Made by a program: the position numbers and the translations under genes. The notes below the pieces were generated by a model. The model searched no databases. It was not told the origin of the DNA and saw only the letters and a list, made by a program, of their open reading frames with translations. Shown one piece after another: positions 18,529-27,889 of a stretch of 60,833 bases of DNA. How positions within the stretch are numbered: position 1 is the stretch's first letter; each line of letters starts with the position of its first letter. The DNA is from Alistipes sp. (GTDB lineage: Bacteria > Bacillota > Clostridia > Oscillospirales > Ruminococcaceae), in the NCBI GenBank assembly GCA_023667265.1, contig JAMPAJ010000001.1, forward strand, positions 740,897-801,729. Direction: 5' to 3'.

Positions 18529-19444
18529 TTATAACAGCTCCTTCCAGCGACTCGAGTCCTGCGAGATTTTCAACGTTCATGGCGGTAACGCCTGTCAGAG
18601 TCTTTTTCACAAGTCCGGTAAGAGTCTTTCCGGGACCGAATTCGATAAATGTGTCTGCGCCGTCAGCCTGCATAGCGTTGAGCTCGGAGACGAATCTTAC
18701 AGGGGAAACGATGTGCTTTGCAAGAAGGGACGGCATATCGCTGAGATCGGTCAGCTCTCCGCCTGTCACATTCGAGTAGTATTTCACGCCGGGAGCTTTG
18801 AACTCAACGGTTTTTGCGGCTTCATAGAATTTATCGGCTGCGGATTGCATCAGCTTGCTGTGAAAAGCTCCTGCAACATTGAGAGCTACGACTCTCGCCT
18901 TTAATTCCGCAAATTTTTCGCTTACCTCAGCGATGCCCTCCGGAGTTCCGGCGATGACCGTCTGCATAGGAGAATTGTAGTTTACGGGTACGGCGTAGTT
19001 TGAAGCGGCTGCACATATTTCTTCGATTTTTTCGGGAGAAATCTTCATGACCGCAGCCATTGCGCCCTTATTTTCCGCAGCGGCAGTCTCCATAGCCTCG
19101 GCACGTGCCTTTATAAGACGGAATCCGTCCTCGGGAGTTACCATGCCGGATATGACGAGAGCGGCATATTCGCCAAGGGAATGACCTGCCACGCCCTGGA
19201 ACCCGAACCCCTTTTCCATAGCAGCCGTAATTGCCGCGAGAGAGGTCAGCATTATCGCCGGCTGGGCGTTGGAGGTTCTGGAAAGCTCCTCCATAGGGCT
19301 GTCGAAGCAGATTTTTTTCATGTCGCGTCCGAGAATATCGGATGCCATGTCGTAGAGGGCAGCCGCCTTTGGAAATGTCTCCGCGATGTCCCTTGCCATT
19401 CCGGGAGTCTGAGAACCCTGACCGGAAAAAAGTGAAATTATCAT
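18521..19444 (-). CDS. fabD: Malonyl-CoA:ACP transacylase FabD
   Basis: FabD moves malonyl from CoA to acyl carrier protein for fatty-acid elongation. The 307 residues show GQGSQTPGM at the N-terminus, the nucleophile S89 in GHSLGEYAAL and the catalytic His in GAFHSKLM. It is divergent from fabH across a 287-bp control region and heads the minus-strand operon fabD-aroE-aroK-amidohydrolase-LRR/dockerin. In many Firmicutes fabD lies inside the fab operon, so the split here is notable. The ribosome site is GAAAGGAAG. Confidence 0.96.
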   Translation of the reverse strand: MIISLFSGQGSQTPGMARDIAETFPKAAALYDMASDILGRDMKKICFDSPMEELSRTSNAQPAIMLTSLAAITAAMEKGFGFQGVAGHSLGEYAALVISGMVTPEDGFRLIKARAEAMETAAAENKGAMAAVMKISPEKIEEICAAASNYAVPVNYNSPMQTVIAGTPEGIAEVSEKFAELKARVVALNVAGAFHSKLMQSAADKFYEAAKTVEFKAPGVKYYSNVTGGELTDLSDMPSLLAKHIVSPVRFVSELNAMQADGADTFIEFGPGKTLTGLVKKTLTGVTAMNVENLAGLESLEGAVING

Positions 19445-19568
19445 GTTTTATCTTCCTTTCTGATATATAATTTTCAATAATCTTGCAATTAATCTGCCGG
19501 TGAATGTGCAATGTCTTGTTCAAATTGACGATTTTTTTGAATCGACTATTAAAATAGACAAAATAACC

Positions 19569-19607
19569 TTGCAAAATACCCGGAAATGATTTACAATATA
19601 TATTGTA
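19569..19607 (+). promoter_or_regulatory. Promoter and palindromic operator candidate of the fab operon
   Basis: TTGCAA (19569-19574) and TACAAT (19592-19597) are separated by 17 nt. A perfect 14-bp palindrome, ACAATATATATTGT (19594-19607), overlaps the -10 box and the start site. It could be the operator for a fatty-acid regulator. The rest of 19445-19731 is AT-rich and I could not fix the fabD promoter. Confidence 0.6.
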
Positions 19608-19731
19608 TAGTATTTTTTTCAGGATGTCTTTTCACCCTGCCATATATAACTATAACACATTTTTGTGAATATTACAACTGTTTTTTTGCGAATCAAAGAA
19701 AATCCGCAGAAAAATCTCAAAGGAGCAGCAA

Positions 19732-20718
19732 ATGGGCATTAACATTTTGGGCATGGGCAGCTATCTGCCGGAGCAGGTACTCACAAACGACGATTTCAAG
19801 AAATTCGTGGACACAAACGACGAATGGATAAGAACGAGAACGGGCATACAGTCGCGCCATATGAGCGGCTGGGAGCCGGTCTGGTATATGGCGAAGCAGG
19901 CGGCGCAGGCTGCCATAAGCAAGGCTGGCGTAGACCCCGATGACATCGGTCTCGTTATCTGCACCACCGTTACGCCGGATTTCCTTACGCCGAGTACCGC
20001 AAGCATAATCCAGTACGAGCTGGGGATCGGGAATGCGGCGGCTTTCGACCTGAACGCAGCCTGCTCGGGCTTCGCTTATATGCTGGACACTGCAAGAAGA
20101 TTCCTGGAGACCGACAACGGTCTGAAGTACGCCCTTGTTGTTTCAAGCGAGGCTCTGTCACGGTTCGTGGACTATGAGGACAGAGGCACCTGTATTCTCT
20201 TCGGCGACGGCGCGGCTGCTGCTGTGATCGAGAAAAGCGACAAGCTGTACTCTTCATTCCTCGGCTCTGACGGAAGCGGCGCAAGAAAGCTTTTCGCAAG
20301 AAACTGCGCTGTTGCGCCCCAGGTAAAGGTTGAGTCCGACTTCGACGACGGATTCCCGGAGAAGCCGATGCACCAGCTCTACCAGGACGGCAGAGAGGTC
20401 TATAAGTTCGCTGTAAAGGCTCTTCCGAGGGCGTTCAGCAATGCGGCGGGGAAGATAGGCGTTACAAGCGCCGATATCGACTGGTTCGTTCCGCATCAGG
20501 CGAATATCCGCATCATCGAGACAGCGGCGAAAAATTTAGGCGTTTCAACAGATAAATTCATCGTTACCGTAGACCATCACGGCAATACCTCCAGCGCGTC
20601 CATACCGCTGGCGCTCTGCGAGGCTATCGAAAGCGGAAAGGTCTGCCGCGGACAGAAGCTTGCTCTCGTAGGCTTCGGCGCAGGTCTGTCCTATGGAAGC
20701 GTAATAATCGAATACTAA
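19732..20718 (+). CDS. fabH: Beta-ketoacyl-ACP synthase III FabH
   Basis: FabH condenses a short acyl-CoA primer with malonyl-ACP and starts fatty-acid synthesis. The 328 residues show the active Cys in LNAACSGFAY (C111), the His in WFVPHQANIRI and the Asn in HHGNTSSAS, which complete the triad. It is the first gene of the ten-gene operon that runs to acpP. AAAGGAG lies 8 nt before the ATG. Confidence 0.97.
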   Translation: MGINILGMGSYLPEQVLTNDDFKKFVDTNDEWIRTRTGIQSRHMSGWEPVWYMAKQAAQAAISKAGVDPDDIGLVICTTVTPDFLTPSTASIIQYELGIGNAAAFDLNAACSGFAYMLDTARRFLETDNGLKYALVVSSEALSRFVDYEDRGTCILFGDGAAAAVIEKSDKLYSSFLGSDGSGARKLFARNCAVAPQVKVESDFDDGFPEKPMHQLYQDGREVYKFAVKALPRAFSNAAGKIGVTSADIDWFVPHQANIRIIETAAKNLGVSTDKFIVTVDHHGNTSSASIPLALCEAIESGKVCRGQKLALVGFGAGLSYGSVIIEY

Positions 20719-20731
20719 GGAGAAAAATCTT

Positions 20732-21658
20732 ATGAAAACTAAAATCACAGAACTGCTGGGATGTGAATATCCCGTTATCCAGGGCGGTATGGCATGGGTG
20801 GCTGAGCATACTCTTGCCGCTGCCGTATCAAACGCAGGCGGAATCGGTCTTATCGCCGGAGGAAGCGCGCCTATCGACTATCTCCGCGACCAGATACGCA
20901 AGTGCAAGGAGAAAACAGACAAGCCCTTCGGCGTGAACATTATGCTCATGAGCCCCAATGCCGACGATCTTGCACAGCTCTGCATCGACGAGGGCGTGGC
21001 TGTCGTAACTACCGGAGCAGGCAATCCGGCAAAGTTCATTCCGGCATGGAAGGAGGCTGGCATCAAGGTAATCCCCGTTATTCCCTCCGTTGCTCTCGCA
21101 AAGAGAATGGAGCGTGCAGGCGCGGACGCCGTTGTTGCCGAGGGTACTGAATCCGGCGGTCATATCGGCGAAAATACTACGATGTGCCTCGTTCCCCAGG
21201 TCGTTGACGCACTGGAGATCCCCGTTATCGCAGCCGGCGGAATCGCAGACGGCAGAGGAGTTGCCGCATCGTTCATGCTCGGAGCAGAAGGCGTACAGAT
21301 AGGCACACGCTTCCTGGCTTCCGAGGAGTGCCAGATACATCCCACCTTCAAGGAGCTCGTTGTCAAGGTCAAGGACACCGACAGCGTCGTTACAGGAAGA
21401 TATACAGGTCATCCCTGCCGCAATATCAAGACAAAGTTCTCCAAGAAGCTTGCAAGCGGCGAGCGCGACGGCTCTCTGACTCCCGACGAGTTCGAGGAGC
21501 TTACACTTGGATCGCTGAGAAAGGCTGTACAGGACGGCAATCTTGAGGAGGGCTCGTTCCTCTGCGGCGCTATCGCTGGAATGATAAGCGAGGTAAAGCC
21601 CTGTGAGGCTATCGTCAGGGAAATTATGGAGCAGGCTGAAAAGCTGCTGAAGATATAA
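20732..21658 (+). CDS. fabK: FMN-dependent enoyl-ACP reductase FabK
   Basis: FabK reduces trans-2-enoyl-ACP with NAD(P)H and FMN, the last step of each elongation cycle. The 308-residue protein has an FMN-binding barrel with YPVIQGGMAWVAEHTLAAAVSN at the start split over two strands, GTESGGHIGE and AAGGIADGRGV. It belongs to the same superfamily as nitronate monooxygenase; the position between fabH and fabG decides for FabK. No FabI-type reductase is in the window, so this is probably the main enoyl reductase. Confidence 0.94.
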   Translation: MKTKITELLGCEYPVIQGGMAWVAEHTLAAAVSNAGGIGLIAGGSAPIDYLRDQIRKCKEKTDKPFGVNIMLMSPNADDLAQLCIDEGVAVVTTGAGNPAKFIPAWKEAGIKVIPVIPSVALAKRMERAGADAVVAEGTESGGHIGENTTMCLVPQVVDALEIPVIAAGGIADGRGVAASFMLGAEGVQIGTRFLASEECQIHPTFKELVVKVKDTDSVVTGRYTGHPCRNIKTKFSKKLASGERDGSLTPDEFEELTLGSLRKAVQDGNLEEGSFLCGAIAGMISEVKPCEAIVREIMEQAEKLLKI

Positions 21659-21675
21659 TTATTACGGAGGTTTTT

Positions 21676-22416
21676 ATGGCTACAGCAATCATAACAGGCG
21701 CATCCCAGGGAATCGGCGCCTGCATCGCAAAGAGGCTGGCTAAGGACGGCTTCGACGTTGTTATCAATCACTATCCCAGCGACGGCGACAAGGAAAAGGC
21801 TCTTGCCGTTGCAGAGGAATGCCGCGGCTTCGGCGTAAAGGCTGAGTGCTATGCGGCTGACGTTTCAAAGTTCGACCAGTGCGAGGCTATGGTAAAGCAG
21901 GTCAAGGCTGATTTCGGCGGCATCGACGCTCTCGTCAACAATGCCGGCATTACAAAGGACGGACTCCTTGCCCGTATGAAGGAGGAGGATTACGACGCAG
22001 TCATCGCAGTCAACCAGAAGAGCGTTTACAATATGCTGAAGCACGTCTGCTCGGTAATGATGAAGCAGCGTCACGGCAGGATCGTCAACGTTTCATCGGT
22101 TGCTGGTCTTTACGGCAATCCCGGTCAGGTGAATTACTCCGCTTCAAAGGCGGCTATAGTCGGTATGACAAAGACCGTTGCAAAGGAGTTCGGCTCGCGC
22201 AATATCACCTGCAATGCAGTCGCTCCGGGCTTTATCCATACTCCTATGACAGACGTTCTGTCCGAGGAGCTGAGATCTAAAATGCTGGGCGCAGTGGCTC
22301 TCGGCAGATACGGCGAGCCGGAGGAGATCGCTTCCGTTGTAAGCTTCCTGGTATCCGACGACGCGTCCTATGTAACAGGTCAGGTCATCGAGATCTCCGG
22401 CGGACTTTCAATGTAA
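21676..22416 (+). CDS. fabG: 3-oxoacyl-ACP reductase FabG
   Basis: FabG reduces beta-ketoacyl-ACP with NADPH. The 246-residue short-chain dehydrogenase has the cofactor motif TGASQGIG, the NNAG motif, and the catalytic Ser-Tyr-Lys set in NVSSVAG and YSASKAA. The C-terminus YVTGQVIEISGGLSM is typical. ACGGAGG precedes the ATG, 17 bp after fabK. Confidence 0.97.
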   Translation: MATAIITGASQGIGACIAKRLAKDGFDVVINHYPSDGDKEKALAVAEECRGFGVKAECYAADVSKFDQCEAMVKQVKADFGGIDALVNNAGITKDGLLARMKEEDYDAVIAVNQKSVYNMLKHVCSVMMKQRHGRIVNVSSVAGLYGNPGQVNYSASKAAIVGMTKTVAKEFGSRNITCNAVAPGFIHTPMTDVLSEELRSKMLGAVALGRYGEPEEIASVVSFLVSDDASYVTGQVIEISGGLSM

Positions 22417-22451
22417 CGGACGACCAGAAAAATAAAAGGAAGAGAGAGTAT

Positions 22452-23708
22452 ATGAGCAGAAGAGTAGTTATAACCGGTCTCGGCGCGGTGACGCCTCTTG
22501 GTACAGGCGTTGAGAAGTTCTGGGACGGCATAAAGGCAAACAAGATAGGTTTCTCCTATATAGACGCTTTCGATACGGAGCGCACGGGAGTTAAGATCGC
22601 AGGCGTTGTCCGCGACTTTGACGAGACTGAATATTACGGCGTAAAGGGCTGCTTCGAGAAAAAAGAAGCAAGACATATGGAGCTTTTCACTAAGTATGCA
22701 GTCGTTGCGGCACACGAGGCTATGGTGGACGCAGGAACTGATTTCTCCGACATCGACCCTTACAGAGCTGGCGTTATCGTAGGCTCCGGAATCGGCGGCA
22801 TCGACCTGACGCTGTCGGAATACAGCAAATATCTGGAAAAGGGTCCTAACCGCGTTTCCGCATTTTATATCCCCATGATGATAAGTAATATGGCGGCAGG
22901 CACTATTTCTATGAAAACAAAATTCATGGGTGCAAACTACGACGTTTCCACAGCCTGCGCGTCTGCGACCCATTCTATCGGCGAGGCGTTCAGAAAGATC
23001 AAGGACGGCTATCTTGACGTATGTCTTGCCGGAGGAACGGAGAGCACGAATGTTGAATTCACATACGCCGGATTCGCAAATATGAAGGCTCTCACAAAGA
23101 GCGGCGACCTGGAAAGAGCCTCCATACCCTTCGATAAGGAGAGAAACGGCTTCGTTCTGGGCGAGGGCAGCGGAATCCTCGTGCTTGAGGAATACGAGCA
23201 CGCCAAGGCTCGCGGAGCTAAGATATATGCAGAGGTTGCCGGATACGGCGCTACCTGCGACGCATATCACATGACGTCGCCTATGCCTACGGGCGAGGCT
23301 GCCGGAATGGGTATGACCCTTGCGATGAACGAAGCGGGTCTTGCACCCTCGGAGATAGATTACATCAACGCTCACGGCACATCGACAGGTCTCAACGACA
23401 AGTACGAGACAGCGGCTATAAAGCTTGCCTTCGGCGACGACGCCAAGAACGTGAAGATAAATTCCACAAAGTCCATGACAGGTCATCTTCTCGGTGCGGC
23501 AGGCGCTGTAGAGGCTATCGTCTGCGCGAAGTCTATCCAGGAGGATCTTATCCATGCAACTGTCGGATATAAGGTTTCCGACGAGCTTTGCGACCTGGAC
23601 TACTGCGTAAACGGCAATGTTCAGCAGGAGGTAAACGCTGTCCTCTCCAATTCACTTGGCTTCGGCGGACATAATGCGACCCTCTGCTTCAGGAAGGTAA
23701 AGGATTAA
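22452..23708 (+). CDS. fabF: Beta-ketoacyl-ACP synthase II FabF
   Basis: FabF elongates acyl-ACP by two carbons from malonyl-ACP. The 418 residues show RRVVITGLGAVTPLG at the start, the active Cys in STACASATH (about residue 165), the two catalytic histidines in NAHGTSTGLND and TKSMTGHLLGAAG, and the closing SLGFGGHNATLCF. GGAAGAGAG precedes the ATG. Confidence 0.97.
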   Translation: MSRRVVITGLGAVTPLGTGVEKFWDGIKANKIGFSYIDAFDTERTGVKIAGVVRDFDETEYYGVKGCFEKKEARHMELFTKYAVVAAHEAMVDAGTDFSDIDPYRAGVIVGSGIGGIDLTLSEYSKYLEKGPNRVSAFYIPMMISNMAAGTISMKTKFMGANYDVSTACASATHSIGEAFRKIKDGYLDVCLAGGTESTNVEFTYAGFANMKALTKSGDLERASIPFDKERNGFVLGEGSGILVLEEYEHAKARGAKIYAEVAGYGATCDAYHMTSPMPTGEAAGMGMTLAMNEAGLAPSEIDYINAHGTSTGLNDKYETAAIKLAFGDDAKNVKINSTKSMTGHLLGAAGAVEAIVCAKSIQEDLIHATVGYKVSDELCDLDYCVNGNVQQEVNAVLSNSLGFGGHNATLCFRKVKD

Positions 23709-23720
23709 GGAGGTACGGCT

Positions 23721-24185
23721 ATGGATAAAATTTATGGTGTAAGCATGGAAAGCGTTGAGAAGCTGGCGGAGCTGGTTTCGGAAAATGAGCTTTCGGAAAT
23801 AACCCTGGAGCAGGACGGCTGCAGGATCACCGTCAAGGGAAAGAAATGCCCTCCGCCTCCTCCCATGATGCCTATGCCTGTGGGTATGCCGGCTGCTGCC
23901 GCTCCCGCAAGCGCTCCTGCCCCTGAGGCAAAGGCTGAAAAGGCTGTCGAGGGCAATGTGGTCAAGTCTCCTATCGTGGGAACGTTCTATCAGTCTCCCT
24001 CTCCCGACAAGCCGCCTTTCGTAAAGGTGGGCGACAAGGTGAAGAAGGGCGACGTTATTATGATAATCGAGTCCATGAAGCTGATGAACGAGGTGCAGTC
24101 CGAGTTCAGCGGCACAGTCGAGCGCATCCTTGTGACCGACGGTCAGGCTGTTGAGTTCGACCAGCCGATAATGATAATCAAGTAA
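23721..24185 (+). CDS. accB: Biotin carboxyl carrier protein AccB
   Basis: AccB carries biotin between the two half-reactions of acetyl-CoA carboxylase. The 154 residues have an N-terminal helical part, a Pro/Ala-rich linker (about 44-75) and a biotinyl domain with the attachment lysine K120 in IIESMKLMNEV. It is 12 bp behind fabF with TAAGGAGG as ribosome site. The 156 bp after it hold no gene but several hairpins. Confidence 0.96.
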   Translation: MDKIYGVSMESVEKLAELVSENELSEITLEQDGCRITVKGKKCPPPPPMMPMPVGMPAAAAPASAPAPEAKAEKAVEGNVVKSPIVGTFYQSPSPDKPPFVKVGDKVKKGDVIMIIESMKLMNEVQSEFSGTVERILVTDGQAVEFDQPIMIIK

Positions 24186-24187
24186 TA

Positions 24188-24330
24188 CTGATCCCTGAAA
24201 TCCGATAGACATCGGCTTTCAGGGAAACGCCTGCTGCGCAGGCCACAATCCTCTACGCCTCCTGCGGCGGATAAATTTCGATACTCATAGTCTGTCGAAA
24301 TTAAGAGGATCGGTATAAATACCGGACGAA
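24188..24330 (+). repeat. Hairpin-rich insertion inside the fab operon
   Basis: The spacer between accB and fabZ folds into successive hairpins: TCCCTGAAA/TTTCAGGGA, GCCTGC/GCAGGC, AATTTCGA/TCGAAATT enclosed by ATCCTCT/AGAGGAT, and CGGTAT/ATACCG. It has no open reading frame and no T-run. It looks like an inserted palindromic element or an intercistronic RNA structure. I found no second copy in this window. Confidence 0.55.
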
Positions 24331-24341
24331 AGGAGAATAAC

Positions 24342-24788
24342 ATGGCAGAGGTTTTAATGAATAAAGAGCAGATAATGGAGATAATTCCCCACCGCGACCC
24401 GTTCCTCCTCATTGACGAGGTACTGGAAATGGAAGTAGGCGTAAGGGTAAAGGCAAGAAAATATATCAAGGAGGACGAGTTCTGGTTCAAGGGTCATTTC
24501 CCCGACTATCCCGTAACTCCCGGCGTGCTCATGATAGAGATGCTTGCCCAGGCAGGAGCTGTATGTATGCTTTCAAAGCCTGAGTTCAAGGGCAAAATCG
24601 GTCTCTTCGGCGGTATCGACAAGGCAAAGTTCCGCAGACAGGTACTTCCCGGAGACGTGCTTGACCTGGAGGTCGAGATGATCCGGCAGAGAGGCCCTGT
24701 GGGGACGGGCAAGGCTCTTGCCTCCGTAAACGGAGAAAAGGCTGTTTCATGCGAGATAACCTTTGTTGTTGCCGACGGCGATAAATAA
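24342..24788 (+). CDS. fabZ: 3-hydroxyacyl-ACP dehydratase FabZ
   Basis: FabZ removes water from 3-hydroxyacyl-ACP. The 148-residue hot-dog protein has the catalytic His in IIPHRDPFLLIDEV and the catalytic Glu region GHFPDYPVTPGVLMIEMLAQ split over the active-site tunnel. GAAAGGAG precedes the ATG. It follows the hairpin-rich spacer but remains in the operon. Confidence 0.96.
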   Translation: MAEVLMNKEQIMEIIPHRDPFLLIDEVLEMEVGVRVKARKYIKEDEFWFKGHFPDYPVTPGVLMIEMLAQAGAVCMLSKPEFKGKIGLFGGIDKAKFRRQVLPGDVLDLEVEMIRQRGPVGTGKALASVNGEKAVSCEITFVVADGDK

Positions 24789-24821
24789 TAAGGACATCGC
24801 TCAAAAAGGAGTACAATATAA

Positions 24822-26171
24822 ATGTTCAAAAAGATTTTGATAGCAAACCGGGGCGAGATAGCAGTTCGTATCATCAGAGCCTGCCGGGAGCTGGGAGTCC
24901 GCAGCGTCGCCGTATATTCCACGGCTGACAGGGAATCGCTCCATGCGCAGATCGCCGACGAAGCGATCTGCATCGGACCTCCGGCAACAAAGGACAGCTA
25001 CCTGAACATGAACGCCGTTATCCAGGCTGCCGTGAACTGCGGCGCAGAGGCGATACACCCGGGCTTCGGATTTCTCTCCGAAAATGCGGAATTTGCGCGT
25101 CTATGCGAAAAAAGCGGCATCGTGTTCATAGGTCCGTCGTATAAGTCCATCGAAATGCTGGGCGACAAGGCTGCGGCAAAGGAGACTATGGCTGCGGCAG
25201 GAGTTCCGGTAATTCCCGGCTCAAAGGGCGCGGTCAGAAGCATGGACGAGGCTAAGAAGATTGCGGAGGAGTGCGGCTATCCCGTACTTGTAAAAGCATC
25301 TGCCGGAGGCGGCGGACGAGGCATCAGACGCGTTGACAAGGCGGAGGAGCTCGAAGCTCAGATCATCGCCGCTCAGCAGGAAGCGAAGAATTTCTTCGGC
25401 GACGATACCGTTTACATCGAAAAATTTCTTGTGAATCCCCATCATGTGGAGATACAGATAATGGCGGACAAAAAGGGGAATGTGATCTACCTCGGCGAGC
25501 GTGACTGTTCAATGCAGAGGCGCAACCAGAAGATACTTGAGGAGTGCCCCAGCCCGATCGTCAGCCCGGAGCTGCGCAAGCGCATGGGCAGGGCTGCTGT
25601 TACTGCGGCTAAGGAGTGCGGCTACTATAATGCCGGAACTATAGAATTTCTCGTGGATGAAAACCGGGATTTCTACTTCATGGAAATGAACACCCGTATT
25701 CAGGTCGAGCACCCCATAACCGAGGAGGTAACAGGCTTCGACCTGGTGAAGGCGCAGATAGAGGTCGCCTGCGGTCAGCCTCTGCGTATAAAGCAGAGCG
25801 ATGTCAGCCTTACAGGTCATGCCATAGAGTGCCGTATCAATGCGGAGAATCCTTCGCAGAATTTCCGCCCGTCACCGGGTACGATACGTGCGCTGTACGT
25901 CCCCGGCGGTCCGGGAATACGTATCGACGGCGCAGTTTACCAGGGCTATACCATTACGCCCTACTATGATTCCATGATAAGCAAGCTCATCGTTCACGGC
26001 GCAGACCGCGACGAGGCGATACGGAAGATGCGCTGGGCGCTTTCGGAGTTCATTGTGGACGGCGTGGATACAAATATCGACTTCCAGCTGGAAATAATCA
26101 AGCAGCCAGAATTTCTCAGCGGCAATTACGACAACGGCTTCCTTACAAGATACATGGAAGCTAAGAAATAG
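24822..26171 (+). CDS. accC: Acetyl-CoA carboxylase biotin carboxylase AccC
   Basis: AccC carboxylates biotin on AccB with bicarbonate and ATP. The 449 residues show the N-terminal ILIANRGEIAVRIIRA, an ATP-grasp core with the glycine-rich KASAGGGGRGIR, the metal-binding EMNTRIQVEHPITE and the C-terminal cap. AAAAAGGAG precedes the ATG. Confidence 0.97.
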   Translation: MFKKILIANRGEIAVRIIRACRELGVRSVAVYSTADRESLHAQIADEAICIGPPATKDSYLNMNAVIQAAVNCGAEAIHPGFGFLSENAEFARLCEKSGIVFIGPSYKSIEMLGDKAAAKETMAAAGVPVIPGSKGAVRSMDEAKKIAEECGYPVLVKASAGGGGRGIRRVDKAEELEAQIIAAQQEAKNFFGDDTVYIEKFLVNPHHVEIQIMADKKGNVIYLGERDCSMQRRNQKILEECPSPIVSPELRKRMGRAAVTAAKECGYYNAGTIEFLVDENRDFYFMEMNTRIQVEHPITEEVTGFDLVKAQIEVACGQPLRIKQSDVSLTGHAIECRINAENPSQNFRPSPGTIRALYVPGGPGIRIDGAVYQGYTITPYYDSMISKLIVHGADRDEAIRKMRWALSEFIVDGVDTNIDFQLEIIKQPEFLSGNYDNGFLTRYMEAKK

Positions 26172-26183
26172 GCGGTGAACCAG

Positions 26184-27026
26184 ATGTTTGAAGACTTTTT
26201 TAACGTTGTCAAGCTTCGCTTCAACGGCGGAAGCGAAGAGCCTGCGCCTACCTATAAATGCCCCAGATGTCAGGGAACATATCCGCTGGCGCGGTATGAG
26301 GAGCTGTATAAGGTCTGCCCCGAGTGCAATTACCACGGCAGACTGACCGCTCAGGAGCGTATAAAGATAATCGCCGACAAGGGCAGCTTCCGAGAGTTTG
26401 ACGCGGAAATGGAGAGCTGCGATCCTATAAATTTCCCCAACTATAACGAAAAGCAGGAGGAGCTCCGGGAGTCCACAGGACTTAAAGACGCCATTGTCAC
26501 CGGAGAGGCAGCTATCCGCGGTATCCCGGCTGTTATCGGCATTATGGATTCGCGATACATGATGGCTTCCATGGGCAGCGTGGTAGGCGAGAAGATCGCC
26601 CGCGCCTTTGAGTATGCCACGGAAAAGGGACTGCCGGTGATAATGTTTACGGCTTCCGGCGGAGCGCGTATGCAGGAGGGTATCGTGTCCCTGATGCAGA
26701 TGGCTAAGACTGCCGGAGCGGTGCAGTATCACAGCAACGCAGGAGGACTGTATATAACCGTCCTGACCGACCCCACAACAGGCGGAGTTACCGCGAGCTT
26801 TGCATCCCTTGGCGACATTATCATTGCAGAGCCGAAAATTCTCATCGGCTTCGCAGGAAGACGCGTCATCGAGGGCACAATGCGCCAGAAGCTTCCGGAT
26901 GATTTCCAGCTTGCGGAGTTCATGCAGGACAAGGGCTTCGTTGACATGATAGTGGAGCGGAAACGGCTTCGCGCTACACTTGCAAATCTGCTGAGTCTCC
27001 ACGGCTACAGCAAAAAGGAGGTCTGA
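26184..27026 (+). CDS. accD: Acetyl-CoA carboxylase carboxyltransferase beta subunit AccD
   Basis: AccD with AccA transfers carboxyl from biotin to acetyl-CoA to give malonyl-CoA. The 280 residues have an N-terminal zinc ribbon (YKCPRCQ and [11 protein letters not shown], four cysteines) and a crotonase-like domain with [12 protein letters not shown] and [13 protein letters not shown] chose the ATG at 26184, since GGCGGTG lies before it; an in-frame GTG at 26175 is the alternative. The gap to accC is 12 bp. Confidence 0.96.
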   Translation: MFEDFFNVVKLRFNGGSEEPAPTYKCPRCQGTYPLARYEELYKVCPECNYHGRLTAQERIKIIADKGSFREFDAEMESCDPINFPNYNEKQEELRESTGLKDAIVTGEAAIRGIPAVIGIMDSRYMMASMGSVVGEKIARAFEYATEKGLPVIMFTASGGARMQEGIVSLMQMAKTAGAVQYHSNAGGLYITVLTDPTTGGVTASFASLGDIIIAEPKILIGFAGRRVIEGTMRQKLPDDFQLAEFMQDKGFVDMIVERKRLRATLANLLSLHGYSKKEV

Positions 27027-27029
27027 ATC

Positions 27030-27836
27030 TTGGATAACCAGAAAACAGCTTGGGAAAGCCTGGCTCTTGTCCATATCAAGGGCAGACCTACCGTAAGAGA
27101 CTATATTCCGCTTATTTTTACGGATTTTTACGAAATGCACGGCGACCGCCACTACGGCGACGACCACGCCATTATCGGCGGCGTTGCGCGGCTTGACGGC
27201 AGACCGGTCACAATAATCGCACAGGTAAAGGGTCGCGATCTCCAGGAGAATAAGGACTGCAATTTTGCAATGCCGCTTCCGGAGGGCTACAGAAAGGCTC
27301 TGCGCCTTGCGAAGCAGGCTGAAAAGTTCCACAGACCTGTTATATGCTTCATAGACACCCCCGGCGCACACGCCGGCATGGAGGCTGAGGAGCGCGGTCA
27401 GGGCGAGGCTATCGCCAAGAATATCGCGGAGTTCATGACATTGAGAACGCCGATCGTCTCCGTAGTTCTGGGAGAGGCAGGAAGCGGCGGTGCGCTTGCC
27501 CTCGGCGTATGCGACGAGCTTGCAATGCTTGAAAATGCACAGTATTCCGTAGTGTCGCCCCAGGGCTTCGCAAGTATTCTCTGGAAGGACGCTTCGAGAG
27601 CGGAGGAAGCGTGCAATATCATGCAGGTCACGGCGGCTGATATGATTCGTCTCGGCGTTGCAGAGGCGGTAATTGAAGAGCCGATCGGAGGAGCACATAA
27701 CGATTTAGACAAAATTTCCGAAAATATTAAAGAATATTTGGCAGGTAAAATTGAAGAAAAATGCGAAAAAGATATTGACGTTTTGCTAAAAGAACGGTAT
27801 ACTAAGTTTAGAAAGATCGGTGAGTTCACGGAATGA
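27030..27836 (+). CDS. accA: Acetyl-CoA carboxylase carboxyltransferase alpha subunit AccA
   Basis: AccA is the partner of AccD. The 268 residues show the crotonase-like core with FIDTPGAHAGMEAEERGQGEA split around the acyl-CoA site, VLGEAGSGGALALG and SVVSPQGFASILWKD. The start codon is TTG with AAAGGAGG upstream, 3 bp after the accD stop. It is somewhat shorter than the E. coli protein because the N-terminal helical part is reduced, which is common in Firmicutes. Confidence 0.96.
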   Translation: MDNQKTAWESLALVHIKGRPTVRDYIPLIFTDFYEMHGDRHYGDDHAIIGGVARLDGRPVTIIAQVKGRDLQENKDCNFAMPLPEGYRKALRLAKQAEKFHRPVICFIDTPGAHAGMEAEERGQGEAIAKNIAEFMTLRTPIVSVVLGEAGSGGALALGVCDELAMLENAQYSVVSPQGFASILWKDASRAEEACNIMQVTAADMIRLGVAEAVIEEPIGGAHNDLDKISENIKEYLAGKIEEKCEKDIDVLLKERYTKFRKIGEFTE

Positions 27837-27889
27837 TCCGGTTTTAGAAATAATCCACAAAAGGAAATCAAAAGACGGAGGTATTATTT

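Noticed and set aside
20732-21658. Nitronate monooxygenase instead of FabK
   Set aside because: The two share the fold, but the gene lies between fabH and fabG in a complete fatty-acid operon with no other enoyl reductase, so FabK is the better call.
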